Assembly (NCBI RefSeq): GCF_008831285.2
Contig: NC_045146.1
Coordinates: 7,762,972-7,826,971 of the forward strand
Origin: Nymphaea colorata
Taxonomy: Eukaryota > Streptophyta > Magnoliopsida > Nymphaeales > Nymphaeaceae
Direction of reading: 5' to 3'
DNA: 64,000 bases
Shown here: in pieces, positions 11,851-22,830 of the stretch
Numbering within the stretch: position 1 is the stretch's first letter
How the letters are laid out: the number at the start of each line of letters is the position of its first letter
Notes under the pieces: model-generated
Told to the model about the DNA's origin: nothing
Database searches by the model: none
What the model saw: only the letters and a program-made list of their open reading frames with translations
Made by a program: the position numbers and the translations under genes

Positions 11851-11888
11851 CCCCACATCCATTGACACCATAAATTCGTTTCAGCATA
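11851..11888 (+). promoter_or_regulatory. Possible remnant of a U6-type promoter (USE and TATA)
   Basis: CCCCACATCC at 11851-11860 matches 8 of 10 bases of the plant snRNA upstream sequence element (RTCCCACATCG). A CATATACA stretch at 11885-11892 lies about 25 bp downstream of it. In known plant U6 promoters the USE and TATA box have a similar close spacing. The match could be chance, because the adjoining transcript region looks like a pseudogene. Confidence 0.25.
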
Positions 11889-11894
11889 TACATT

Positions 11895-11911
11895 TTCCAA
11901 TTTTATCGGAT
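11895..11911 (-). repeat. Inverted copy of a U6 5' segment
   Basis: Read on the minus strand, these 17 bases equal ATCCGATAAAATTGGAA, the 5' part of plant U6 just after the first stem-loop. They lie immediately before the U6-like sequence and can pair with ATAAAATTGGAA at 11931-11942. Confidence 0.6.
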
Positions 11912-12013
11912 ATTTTCAAAGAGACATTCAATAAAATTGGAATGGTACGGAGAAGATTAGCATATCCCCTGCGCAAAAGATGGCACACATAAACCGAAAA
12001 ATGGATTTTTTTT
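11912..12013 (+). ncRNA. U6 snRNA-like sequence, probably a pseudogene
   Basis: The stretch follows plant U6 snRNA through the AATAAAATTGGAA, AGAAGATTAGCAT and CCCCTGCGCAA blocks and ends in a T run. The AGC triad is kept, but the invariant ACAGAGA box reads ACGGAGA. The 5' stem-loop has changed beyond base pairing, and the bases before the terminal T run are shortened. U6 acts in the spliceosome's catalytic core and tolerates few such changes, so this copy is probably not functional. A 17-base inverted copy of part of U6 sits directly upstream at 11895-11911. Confidence 0.7.
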
Positions 12014-13094
12014 AATACGCAAAATTCAAGGAATGTAATAGCTATGTATTATAATTATTGTGAGCTTGTCTCAGCCATCAAGGTGCAATAGACATGCGCT
12101 CAGGGTACCGAGTTCCAACGAACTCTTATACCTTAACACCAGTTTCATCAAACCAGATCACCAGCTCTAATACACGAATGATGACAACTCAAAACTTGCA
12201 TTCGAACTTTCGATACTCAAGCTCTCAACGTGTGATGACAATAATGTAGTTTTAATATATTATAAATAAAAACTGATTCTAATGATCATTTATATTGAAT
12301 GTAAAAGGCCAAAATCAAAATCCAACTGGAAGATAAAAGCAAAACAGAAATAGCAATGCATGCATATCTTGGTTTGTTGTTTCAAGCTGTGAAGTGGCTG
12401 ACACTTGTGCTCAACTGGGTTTGGTGGAAAAAACTCTTTGCCCACAACCCTTACTGCATCAAGGATCTACCATCGATCGTCTTCATATGGTTTTTTTTTC
12501 ATTATCCCTTTCAGTAACAACCCAAAATCATGGTGGAAAAAAACGAACGGTTATGTAACTTTTTTTTTTGTTACTGTATAGATTTTGGATCCAGCCTATC
12601 ATCGGCAGATCTATATCTAAAATCCAACATTCTCTCACTCGCACATGACGGGTAGACTATTTATTCTACTCCTAGAATATATAAATACTTATCCTTGAAC
12701 AACAGACTAGCGATAGAGTCGTGCAACCTGCGAACATGAATTTGAATAACCAATTGTGTACCAGTTAGTGTAACATAGTGGCTCAATCTGTAAAAAAAAG
12801 AATAAATTAATTTATGTGCCTCAGCTGTACACATAACTCATTATGCTCTAGATCAAATTTCAATTTTCGCAAGTCTCAACATATTCAATCCCTCTGCATA
12901 TGATATTGCTGAACATGTTAAACTGAGACCTCCTATACACCTATATATTTATTATAGAATCTAACACATCCTTTAGGCGATTCGATTTCGTCGATAGTAA
13001 ATAATACGCATATGTAAAATGATAAATGATCTTCCTCTCTTACATCAAATATGTCTCATCAAACCAAATCATTCACAATCTTTTGGCAGCACCC
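12014..13094. other. AT-rich non-coding stretch
   Basis: No gene, tRNA or clear TE end is recognised. Short low-complexity T runs occur near 12,490 and 12,565. Confidence 0.45.
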
Positions 13095-13097
13095 TAA

Positions 13098-16000
13098 GAG
13101 GTCGTTTGATTGCTGTCCACTGGGACAGGACAGACAGGACGTTCTGTCCATTACACCACTGTCCTGTTCTTATGGACAATGGTGTCCTTTGTCCACCATT
13201 TGATGATTTTAGGAACAGAACATTATGTTCTTCTTGTCCGGCGTTTGTTTCGTGTGTGTCTGTTTTGTCTGTTCTGTCCGTCTTGTTTGACGTTTGTTTT
13301 TGTTCTGTCGATGTTTGTGTCTTTATGTTCCAATCAAGTTGTTGGATTTTTTTTTAATTCAATACATAAGTGGCCTTATTGATAAGATTTTGACTGATTT
13401 CCATAAGTGTTTAGGCAATTAAAGATCATGTTATTAACGCTCATGTGAAATTTAATACAATCAATTTACACACACTAAAAATATATGCTCGTATACATAT
13501 GATGAGAGCACTAGCGTGAAGCATGCTCCCTCTAATCTTAATAGAAGGACTTGTTTCAGTTAAAAAAGAATTATCACAGGACAGCAAATAATAAATTACG
13601 AAGAAGAACTAGTGGTTTCTACATGTTCGTCGCTGAGTCACTTTGTGAGCTTGTTCATGAAAATTGAAGCAGAAATACATGGTTATTCCACGATATAAAT
13701 TTACATCACATAATCACCATTGAAACCTATTTGGCACCTGAGCTATCTGGCTTGTGGTAGATAGGAAGTCGACAGAAATGAGCTGGAAAATTCATAAGAA
13801 AATGATGATGAATGTTGAACGTCTGTAGATGAGGTATCAGTCTGTTCATAATAACTCTCTGTCTCGACAGCCTCCTTCAGTTGGTTTACTACATCTCTTA
13901 TGTGTGGCCTTGAATGAGATGGTTGAGAGGTGCATGACATGGCTATGTCTGCAACTTTCTAGATGGAGTTCACATCATATTGTCCCCTCAGCTTAAAGTC
14001 TGCAACACTGGAGTCTTGGTGTTACCCACTGAACTATATGAAAAGGCTCTCCAGATACATCAAACACTGGAGGATATCTAGTCATGAGCTCGAAGAAAAC
14101 CACACCGAAGCTATAGACATCGCTCTTCTTGGTGACCAGGTTTGTACTGTAGTACCTGCAAAATCTGTTACTTTTGCTTCCATTTTTGCATTTAAAAGAA
14201 TATTTGATGTTTTCACTTCCCTGTGAATGATTGGTGGATTACATCCGGAGTGTAAGTACTCCAATCCTGCACTAAAAAAGAAGGTCAATTTTTCAAGAAT
14301 TTTAGTTGATAACGAGGAAGTATTGATAAGACAAGAGGGCTCCCCGATGGAAATAATGGAGAACTAGGACCTGTTGCAACGCTCAGTGCATCCTGAAGTC
14401 TGCTCAACCATGTTAGAAACGCAGATGTGCTAGCCTTTCCTGCAACAGAGGAAACTTAGTATATAAAAATTAACTTGAATCGCTTTTTCAATTTGTGTTA
14501 GTTTGAAGTTATTTCCAACCTCATAGACTTCTCTACTATCTATGATCACTTCAAACTAATAAGATATTAATCCTTTTTTCAAGGACAAACTGAGGTTGGA
14601 AAGACCCCTACCAGCTTATGCCAAGAGATGTCAATCCCCCTATTAAGGTGGATGGATCTCTTGTTGGCAAATGGAAATAAAAAATTTATTAACAACAAAC
14701 CCTTCTTTTTCCAGCATCTACACATTATTGTCACCGGTCATGATTCAACGAAGTTCTTAAGACCAGCAACGGTATGGTTCATGATTTCGATATCATGAGG
14801 CCACCAATACTGGACTGATTACAAGCCTAATTGGCCAATATGACCTACCTGAGAGCAGCTGCCTTAGATCCCCCCCACTCATGTTCTCATAGAGAAGAAT
14901 CAGACGTCCACCTTCCTCACAGTAGCCAACAAAGGGGACTAAGCATTTGTGGTGAACTGTAACCAACCAGTAGCTTCACCTAAAATGAGCTACAATTCAA
15001 AGTCACTAAACATATGCAATATCAACTGAAAACATAGTGAAGCCAAAACAGACCTTTGCTAGCAACTCCTTGGTTCCTTGTGACAGTGAATTCTTTAGCA
15101 CCTTGACAGCAAGTTCATGACCATTTTTAAGTCGTCCATAGTATAGACTGCCAGATCCTCCTTCACCAATTACTTTCTCAAAATTGTTGGTTATTTTCAC
15201 TATCTCTGCATAAGGGAAACCATGTTTGATTTCTGGTTCTAGAAGAACCACTTTAGGTTTATCATTGCATTCCTAGTTAGAGATGCGGGCAGTGATCCAT
15301 TCAATTGATTGAGAGCCAAGTTTCTGCTACATATTATGCACTTATAGGCAGTTGAAATTGGATGCAAGATTAATCAGGTGAAAATAAAACTGTCAGGTTT
15401 TTGCCACAGTTGCAACAATTATACAAACAAGCTTCTCAATGCTACATCCTGGTGAAAACCACACTCGATCTGTACTTACAACTGCTTCAGATTGGGAAGA
15501 TTTCCAAGGAATTTAGGAATGCCTCATTCAGTATCCCCTGTCAAACAAATCTACATCCTTCTTCAAAGAAAACCCTTGAACCACAGAGGGCAAAGAAGAT
15601 GCCAAAGAGGGAAGGAAAAGAGGGAGAACATGCAACATAGGGGTTTGAGAGCTTAAGTTTCCCTGCAACGCTTGTAGGAGATGCTGCGTTGGTTCACGAA
15701 GAAGAAGAACACCATGCTGTCGCCGAAAATGCGTGCTCAAAATGGGCAGAGGGAGAGACAAGGGTGGAAAAAACGAGCAGAGAGAGAGAGAGAGAGATTG
15801 AGTTTACCTTATCACCACCGCCCAGGAGCCACTGGAAGATGCTCTACTGAGGAGCTTCTCGAGGACGCCCGCTGAGGAGCTGCAAGCGATGCTGCAAGAG
15901 GAAACGAATAGACTCTGTCCGGCGGTCGCCCTCTCGCAGAGTCGGAGGAGAACGAGAGAAACAGAAAGGATCGGGCGACGAAGAAGAAGGAGAGAAACAG

Positions 16001-16310
16001 GAAGGCTAGGGCAGCTCGGGGCGGAGACGGAGGAGAAAGGCAGCGTAGACGGGGGCAGAGATGGAGAACTGGAGAAGGAGAAAAAGACGATGGCGTCGAG
16101 GGCTCGGGCGCTCGGGGTCGTCGTGGGATGGAAGAGTTCTGTCCATTCCGAGGGTTAGCTCGGAACGGCATGGAACAAGAAAACCATTTATACTCATGTC
16201 TAGTTGTCCGTCGTGTCCAGCCTGTTTGGTGGACAGCGTTTGATCAAATATTTGATTAGACAGGACACGCGTGTCCTGTTCCGCCTGTCCTGTGGCCATC
16301 AAACGACCTC
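13098..16310. mobile_element. 3.2-kb PIF/Harbinger-like element carrying receptor-kinase exons
   Basis: The left end GAGGTCGTTTGAT and the right end ATCAAACGACCTC are perfect 13-bp inverted copies. Looser inverted similarity (GTCC/GGAC-rich, ACAGGACA words) continues inward. TAA flanks both ends (13095-13097 and 16311-16313), the TSD typical of PIF/Harbinger. No transposase is seen inside. The cargo is a decayed multi-exon LRR receptor kinase on the minus strand (13743-15560) plus a GC-rich segment (about 15,640-16,160). It therefore looks like a non-autonomous, gene-capturing element. Alternatively, two separate MITEs in opposite orientation might flank a resident pseudogene; the matching TSD triplets favour one element, but only weakly, because 3 bp can match by chance. 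Confidence 0.65.
13743..15560 (-). pseudogene. Decayed LRR receptor-like kinase (malectin/LRR-I type)
   Basis: Read on the minus strand, pieces appear in gene order. There are LRR segments near 15,480-15,540 (IPKFLGNLPNLKQL) and 15,278-15,325 (NLALNQLNGSLPASLT), then a juxtamembrane piece and the Gly-loop (GEGGSGSLYYG) with AVKVL Lys at 15,060-15,251. The VGYCEEGG hinge region lies at 14,870-14,960, a linker exon near 14,385-14,440, and [17 protein letters not shown] at about 14,220-14,270. SDVYSFGVV follows at about 14,080-14,150, and the C-terminal RP..DVV-QLKE segment at 13,743-13,960. Damage includes loss of the transmembrane exons, an LRR-exon stop, a frameshift before VHHKCLV, HRD changed to HRE, DFG changed to DFA, deletion of the activation loop, and a stop where a Trp is expected (NSI*KVADIAM). 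Receptor kinases of this class sit in the plasma membrane and signal outside cues; this copy cannot. Confidence 0.75.
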
Positions 16311-16499
16311 TAAAGGAGCATCACCAATTCATCCTTGCAAAATACAGTCGAGAATCCATAAGGACAGAAAATTGGATAGATATATATTAATTTCAAATTC
16401 AGTATTCATGGGACCCACACAATGAAGGAGCAAAAATCATCTTCATTTCTCATATATGGTCATCTCTACGCCTCATCATTGTTCAGCCTAGGAATCAAA

Positions 16500-17490
16500 G
16501 AGGTTATTTCTGCGAGACATTGTCAAGCTTTGGGGAGTGCCCTAAGACATCATCAGCGATCGACTGGCCTGTTCGGAATATTGGGCACCAAATTCACATC
16601 AGCACAAGCAATCATCTACAAAGTTGTGATGGTCAAAATGAGTGGGTGCATGTTGTATTGAAGAAGTACCTTCGACGCTTTGTAACGGCAAACCAAAAGA
16701 ATTTGTGTTCTCTTCCAGACATCACCCAGTTTTGCTACAATTTGCAATAGACTAATGCGGCAGAGGGTTAGCCCATTTGATGTAGTCAATGACCAGCAAC
16801 CTTTGACTCCTACAGACTTAGCAATGGCCGAGAAGGACAAGTACTCAACGGTGACTCAAATCATGCAGGAGCAGCAAAAATGGCTCAAGAATGGCAACAC
16901 CTACCTGGCCAAGGCTATCCATTACATGAAGAAGATGGATGACATGCACAGGAAGGCACTGGAGTTCAACATCCGCAATGAAGTGATGCTCAAGCTGACG
17001 CCATAAATTTGGAAAATATTCAGCCTATTCCCACATTATGATGAATCATTTCATGTTATGCGAAGAGTTAGCGATTGTGTTTATCAACTAAAACTACCAA
17101 CTTGAATCAACTCCCACCCAATATTCCATGTAGACTTCCTAAAGCTCTTCTTCAAGGACGAGTAGGATGCCGACTAGCCAAAGACTGTTCGTGCTCCTTC
17201 GAGCATGTGGATGCAGTTTGAATGCGAGGTTGAGAGGATACTGTCCCATTAGCTGAAGGGAAGTCCAGCTACTAGTGTGAGTTCCTTGTGAAATAGAAAG
17301 GCCTTTCGAATAGTGAAAATAATTGTGAGTGAGATATCTCCTTTTCGCAAGTGAGGAGCAGGTGCTGCACTACCTCGCTCGTTTGACAAGGACGTTGAAC
17401 ACAATGGGTGGGAGAAGCTTGTAACACAAATAAAAGCGCAGCTAAGGCAAAGCTCTCTGCTTGCCAAGGCCTAGCTAGCGCCCTTGTTAC
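16500..17490 (+). pseudogene. Ty3/gypsy integrase and chromodomain remnant
   Basis: Broken frames match the end of a chromovirus integrase. An STSNHLQSCDGQNE segment corresponds to the conserved HPQTDGQTE site with substitutions. Then come YLRRFVTANQKN, QFCYNLQ, SPFDVV--QQPLTPT and a helical tail to about 17,006. VYQLKLP and HPIFHVDFLKLFF follow in another frame near 17,080-17,160, and FECEVERIL of a chromodomain-like segment lies near 17,215. Several stops and frame changes separate the pieces. Reverse transcriptase is not seen upstream, where the 13098-16310 element ends. It is the 3' part of an old insertion. Confidence 0.75.
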
Positions 17491-18189
17491 TTATGCTGAT
17501 ATCCAGAGTTAGTTACTTGCTGCCTAAGCTCAAGGTGATTCCTGAGTTAGGCAAATCGACTTCATCCGAAGTAAACACTTGCTGGCATGCAACAGGAGAA
17601 ACCAGCCAAGCCATTGGGCAGTCAATGAATGACAAAGTTCTAGTGGCAGCAGCTTGGGTAGATCCCTTTGCGAAGACATTCGGGACAGAGATCTCTCAAA
17701 GCATCTGAGCAGGCAAGCGGGTTGCAGAGGATGAAAGCCACATACTGGCTCACTGGCCTTAGCCTGTGCAGTTAAGTGTGTGTGACACGCTATTGGACCA
17801 CTGCAATTGATTGTCTTGGATCTCACGAGCGGTTCTGACTCTACTATGAAAGTTCGAAGGTCGAACCACTTCTGCGTTTGACATTCTAATGCAAGGGAAA
17901 AGGCAACATTGGTTTTTCAATGGAATGTAAGCGGGCCGAAGCATCGACATATGGACGTTGCTTGAGTGCCATGCTTCCTTTCAGCCCTATACACTTGTGA
18001 TTTCAATAAACTTGTAAATCATGTACGGGTGTGTCTACAAAAAGACGTCTCCAAACCTTGCAAAGACATCTGAAAAACAATTGTACAATCATTTGTTAGT
18101 TAAATGAAATAAGGGTCTCAGCCTTAAAAGATTTTTGGTATTGCTCTGCCTTCTCTGTAGAGTGAAAGTAATGTCGCAAGAACTCTTGC
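17491..18189. other. Probable tail of the gypsy remnant; otherwise non-coding
   Basis: No gene is recognised. The stretch follows the gypsy chromodomain and may contain its 3' untranslated region and a degraded LTR, but no paired LTR was found. Confidence 0.35.
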
Positions 18190-19460
18190 AGCAATCCATC
18201 TCTGAATCTTCATAGCGTAGGAGGTCTAATGGCTGTTAAGGTTGCAAACCTTAGGCTGCACTCAGCTCTCCAAAAGAAAAAAGAGAACAATCATGGAGAT
18301 AAGCCATTTCATATTTACTTGAACAACCTTATGGCTATGTGGGATGAGCTCTTTCGATATTGACCTATTACCTCCAATATTGATACCTTGCATCAAAGAC
18401 TTGAAGAAGACAAAACCTTCAAGGTCCTAGCAAGATTGGAACAGGACTTCCAACTCTATGATCAAAGGTACTCATGGTTGATCCCATTCCATGCTTTATT
18501 AGTGTTTGTGCTATACAAATGCAAGATAATGAGTTACAATACCCAAGAAAGTACTAAAGTTAATCAAAATCATGAGACCATGAGTCCATGAAATTCAAAA
18601 TACAATAGATATGAAGCTTTTTCTCAAATAAGTCCAATTATAAACAAGGTTGCAAAGAAAAGACATGACTGAAGTGTTCAAAAGATTGGACATACAAAAG
18701 AAAAATGTAGGAAGTTACCTCTTAGGCCTCCTCGAGAAAGAAATGCAAATAACAATGCAACAATAAACTATGTTCTTGAACAATATATTTTGATAGAATT
18801 AGCGAGGTAGTTGTGACAAGTCGCCAAATCTAATATTGCTATTGTTAATATATCCTCAACTACTTCCATTTCTCATACTATGGTAACGGGTAATCTTCAA
18901 ACTTTTGCTGTAAATTCTAGTAATAACCTATGGATTTTGGATAGTGGAGGAAATGAACACATCACATGGGACATTAGCAAATTAGAAAATGTAAAATACT
19001 ACTCAAACACATTTGTATAAACGTTAGCTACACTTATTGTAGGAATTGGTAATCCACCATTCATAAATGGTTCAAAATGCAGCAACAGTTTATATGTTAA
19101 AAGATTTTCCAACAGCTTTATATCTATTAGCAAGTCTATTCATGAACTCAAATGTGATATAATTTTTTTTTTTGCGAAGGTGATACTATTGGATCAAATA
19201 TTGCAGAGGATAATTGGTGAAGGTTGCAACACTAGCTGCTTGTACGTGATCAACCTAAACAAAACTATAGTATTTGCTATAATAACAAATAAAGGGTCAT
19301 CTCATCTATGGCATTGTAGAATGGAACACCCATATGAATGTGTTTTCAAGCTCATGTTCCTTGGTCAAAATATTGGCTTTTCTATTTGTGAGGCAAGTGA
19401 ATATGCCAAAATGACCAAATGTGTTTTTCCAAATTCAGTTTACATCCCAAGGATTTGAGT
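18190..19460 (+). pseudogene. Ty1/copia gag-protease-pre-integrase remnant
   Basis: Fragments on the + strand follow copia order. They are a gag segment with LWDEL-like words (about 18,320-18,480), a zinc-knuckle remnant ending GHTKEKC.KL..RPP (about 18,670-18,740), a protease segment with LWILDSGGNEHIT (about 18,930-18,970) and a GAG-pre-integrase segment LWHCRMEHP (about 19,310-19,330). The protease DSGA motif reads DSGG. Stops, frameshifts and poly-T insertions interrupt every piece. Integrase, reverse transcriptase and LTRs are missing, so it is a truncated, dead copy. Confidence 0.7.
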
Positions 19461-20444
19461 TCATATCTATTTATAAGGAAGTGAAATTGAAGTCTACTTA
19501 AAAGTATTTTAGAACTACTCTTTAACTAAAATGTATCATATCTAAAAGTATTTTAGAACTACTTAAAAATCAAATGCCCCTACTTTTAGGCATGTATACA
19601 AAGAAAAATGGCCACCAAAAAACAAAACCCTTTTACCAATGAATGTGTGACAGGGGGGAATATGCCTCACCAAACATGCCAAAGAGGGGGGCTCGTGCAA
19701 AATATCTACCTCTAAACTTTGTTATTTAATGAAAACAAAGCAAATAGAAGAAAATAGAGAGATGGAGAGAGAAAGAGAGTTACATGATCATGAAGCAACA
19801 GAGAGGGAGAGGCAAAGGGAGATAGAGAGAGAGCAGATTTTTTTGGTGAGATGATATACCAAGCCCTTACCATCCAAGCATAAAAAGTATCTTATTGACA
19901 AGTTCAATGTGAAGTTTTCCACAATCAGCTTGTAAAAGGCTATTAAAGACAAAAAAGATAATGATAGAAAGAGCAGCAAATAGATAAGAAGGGTTGGAGG
20001 GCCAGGAATACCCTGAAGAAGTTGAAGCCTCTCTCCTCATCCTCCTACCTCTAGGTTCCAGGATGCTTCGGGATTTGTTTGAACTTAAAGGTTACTTCCT
20101 TTTACTTGAAAGTAATATCTGCCATTGTTTACAGTTCAGAGGGGTAGTGTACATGAAAATAGAACTAATAACCGGGTTTTGGTCTCCTCATAGCCCAACC
20201 AATTATGCTACACCCCTCCGGGCTAGCAAAGAGATAAAGGGAAAAACCAATTAGGGGATGGGCACAATCAAGGAAATCACAGGCATGATGAAGATGTTAG
20301 AGATAAAAGATGACAGAGAAAACTTATCTTGTCAAATAAAACCTTACCTAATGTAGTGCCTATCGAGAAAGGGAAGCTGGCTTGTAATGTTTATGTTATA
20401 ATGGAAACCTCCACCTCTCCTATGTATCGAGAAATAGAGAACAG
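19461..20444. other. Non-coding stretch with GA-rich simple sequence
   Basis: GA-rich simple sequence lies at about 19,755-19,835. Short open frames (for example 19994-20254 +) have no recognisable features. No gene is called. Confidence 0.4.
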
Positions 20445-20640
20445 TAGAGCAGGTGCAGTGGCAGTGTAGGCAACTTGTGGGCAATTGCCCATATGAAGCC
20501 ACAAAAAATGCTTATTTTTATGTCAACACCTTTGGACATTTTTTCTTATTTACATATTAATGGTCCTTAAAGATTTAAAATTTATTCCTAATGCCCCTCA
20601 GCTAGAAATTTCACTAGAGGGTCAAAGGACGTAGGCTAAC
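20445..20640. repeat. Dispersed repeat (GTGGCAG...GCCCCTC family)
   Basis: It has a GC-rich start (GCAGTGGCAGTGTAGGC), an AT-rich middle with TTTACATATTAATGG, and ATGCCCCTCAGC near the end. The same layout as 11560-11715. The exact ends are not set. Confidence 0.4.
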
Positions 20641-21179
20641 CGCTAATGCCAAACAATCTTACGAAATTTTTGTGTTTTTCTATTTTTGTTTGTGCATTTT
20701 TTCAATTACAGCTGATCATACTAAAGGAAAGGTTACCAATGATTATAATAGTGACTCTACATTTTATATTTCGCAAGCGAACCATATGAGAAGCGATCAT
20801 TCAAGGGCGCCAAAACTGTCACTGTGAAGAGATGGTATGAAGGGGCATGGTCAGAAGGCTCAACAGCTAGGCCAGAAGAAAGGGAGGGCCCCACAAAGGC
20901 ACTAAACATGTGGCAGCTGAGGAGAGCCCAAACACCGGACTAATTGCTTCGTGTTAATTTGCTGCAGGTAAACTTAGAGTGCCAGTTTAAGTTGTTCAAC
21001 TTATCAGCAACTTGATCGATCTCTAGCATATTGCATAATTGTAGATTGAGAATTAGTTTTGTTAGGTGTGTGTGTGTGCGCGCGCGCTCTGGGACAAGAA
21101 AACGCCTTTAATGCTTCTCTATGAGGTGAAACAGAATGATGCATCAGCTTCACCCTAATGAAGTATAGAGGAGCAGAGT
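20641..21179. other. Non-coding stretch
   Basis: No coding signal is recognised. A short TG/CG simple repeat lies at about 21,067-21,088. Confidence 0.4.
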
Positions 21180-21355
21180 TATAAATTTTTCATGAGGCGG
21201 GCAAAATTAAAGTTTATAAATTTTGACTAATATCGTTTTTCAAAATTTTCATATAGAACAGCTGAATTTTTTTAAAATTTTACATGTAAATTAAAAAAAA
21301 TTGAGACGGAGACAAGTCCCATGCAGACCACCCTTCCTTGGCTCTGCTCCTGAAA
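21180..21355. repeat. Dispersed TE-derived repeat, copy 2 (inverted)
   Basis: An opposite-orientation relative of 941-1140. It shares TTTTTCATGAGGCGGGC, a TTTTACATGTAAATT block, and a final CTTCCTTGGCTCTGCTCC corresponding to GGTGGAGCCAAGG in the other copy. Confidence 0.6.
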
Positions 21356-22615
21356 GCGCACAAATCATGGTTAATGTGCATATAGTGTATGAAACCTGCA
21401 CTGGGAGAAAGACATTATATACTTTATAATTTTGGTAACGAAGCTTAGGCTTTGGTTCACATCACGAATCTTCACTCCACCAAGCAAACGGATTGACTTG
21501 ATTGCGGGTTATTTTTGTAACCAACAAACGTGAAATTTGTGACAAAAAATTATAAATTAAGCAAAAACGTGAAGAGCATCGTTTTGAGGAGGTGACCAGA
21601 GCGAGGTAATTTAAAAACAAAGACAGGAAGCAGCGTCAGGACTTAGGCATATGTATTCATATTAAAAGTAAAGTGAGGGATGATAATTATATATACAGAA
21701 TTTGAACGCCGTGTTCATGGGAGCCCCACGATTATAAATAATGCGTAATATTGGAAGGTACTTTTAAAGCAAAGTTGTGACTTTCAAAACAGACAACGCG
21801 AGAGAGAAGGCATGGTGGTCTGCGGGTCTGAAAAGACTTAAAACATTTTTTCTTTTGATTGATTAAATATTACAAAATACTTATGTAAAAAATTAAAAAA
21901 ATAACACGACGCACCAACGGCCTATGGCTTCCACATTGTCTTGCCTTCCACTACCATCCATTTTTTATTGTGTCGCTAAATTACTGAAATTTTTATTTTA
22001 TTTATTGTCTTTCAATGGTTTGGTGCAATGGTTGTTTTAAATTTTTGGGGGCATTTAGTTTCTTATGGAGGGACAAAGCCAAACCTTTTTTTTTATGGGG
22101 CATTAAATATATAATTAACAAATTTTTAATTGGTTTTGAACAGTTTCATGGAGCTGCTCGATATAACCAAAGTTAGGTTCACTAAAATCTAACATGTAAA
22201 TTCAAAATTTTAGTTTGAGCTTTCCTATCTATGCCCCTTATCTTATGATGATGTAAATAAAGGACCATTAACATGAAAATAGAATTATAGCTAGGTGGCA
22301 TGAGGCATTAAAAGCATATATTTTACTTTAAAAAGACAAGGACAAATGAATTGGAAGAAAGTTTTTGGATCACTTTATAAAATACAATACAATACTCCTA
22401 CCCACTCACTCATACTTTAGTGTTTATTATTATGAGTATTGAAAACTCGTTCTACAAACAAATGTTTATAGGAGGGGAGAGAAGGAAAAAATAAAAAACT
22501 GCAGGAGCACGTGAAGAAACGTGCTCAAGGTTCAAGGTGAGGATAAAATAACAAATTTTAAAATTAAGAAATGGAGACAACATGATTGACAAAGCATCGT
22601 TTCTTGTCTTATTCT
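21356..22615. other. AT-rich non-coding stretch
   Basis: No gene or complete TE is recognised. A segment at about 22,050-22,250 with ATGGAGGGACAAAGCC and ATGCCCCTTATC resembles the dispersed GCCCCT repeats elsewhere in the window. Confidence 0.4.
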
Positions 22616-22619
22616 TCTA

Positions 22620-22830
22620 ACAGGCCAGGCTGGGTCGTGGACTGAGTAAAGTTGGCCCGGTACCCAGCCCAGCGCAGTTAAAGGCGGGCCGGCCTGGTAA
22701 CCGAATTGGGCAGACCTATAGAGGATTGGGCTGGCCCGGCCTAACCCGACGCTCGGGCCTAAGTTCAGTTCGGGGTCAAGACCGGGTGAGTGTTTCAGTG
22801 TCGGATCCGAGTTCGGTTTTTTTGCATAGT
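22620..22830. repeat. GC-armed (CGGGCC) repeat, diverged copy
   Basis: GC-rich words such as GGCCAGGCTGGG, GGCCCGGTACCCAGCCC and GGGCTGGCCCGGCC link this stretch to the elements at 27123-27425 and 39216-39541. The AT-rich core is absent and no TSD was found. Open frames across it are caused by the GC-rich composition. Confidence 0.5.

Noticed and set aside
12060-12130. A GAGTTCCAACGAACTC-like palindrome considered as a tRNA T-arm
   Set aside because: No acceptor stem, anticodon arm or A/B box arrangement could be built around it.
15889-16158. Arg/Glu-rich open frame on the + strand within the Harbinger-like element
   Set aside because: GA-rich composition gives open frames on both strands; neither could be matched to a protein family, so only a GC-rich captured segment is noted.
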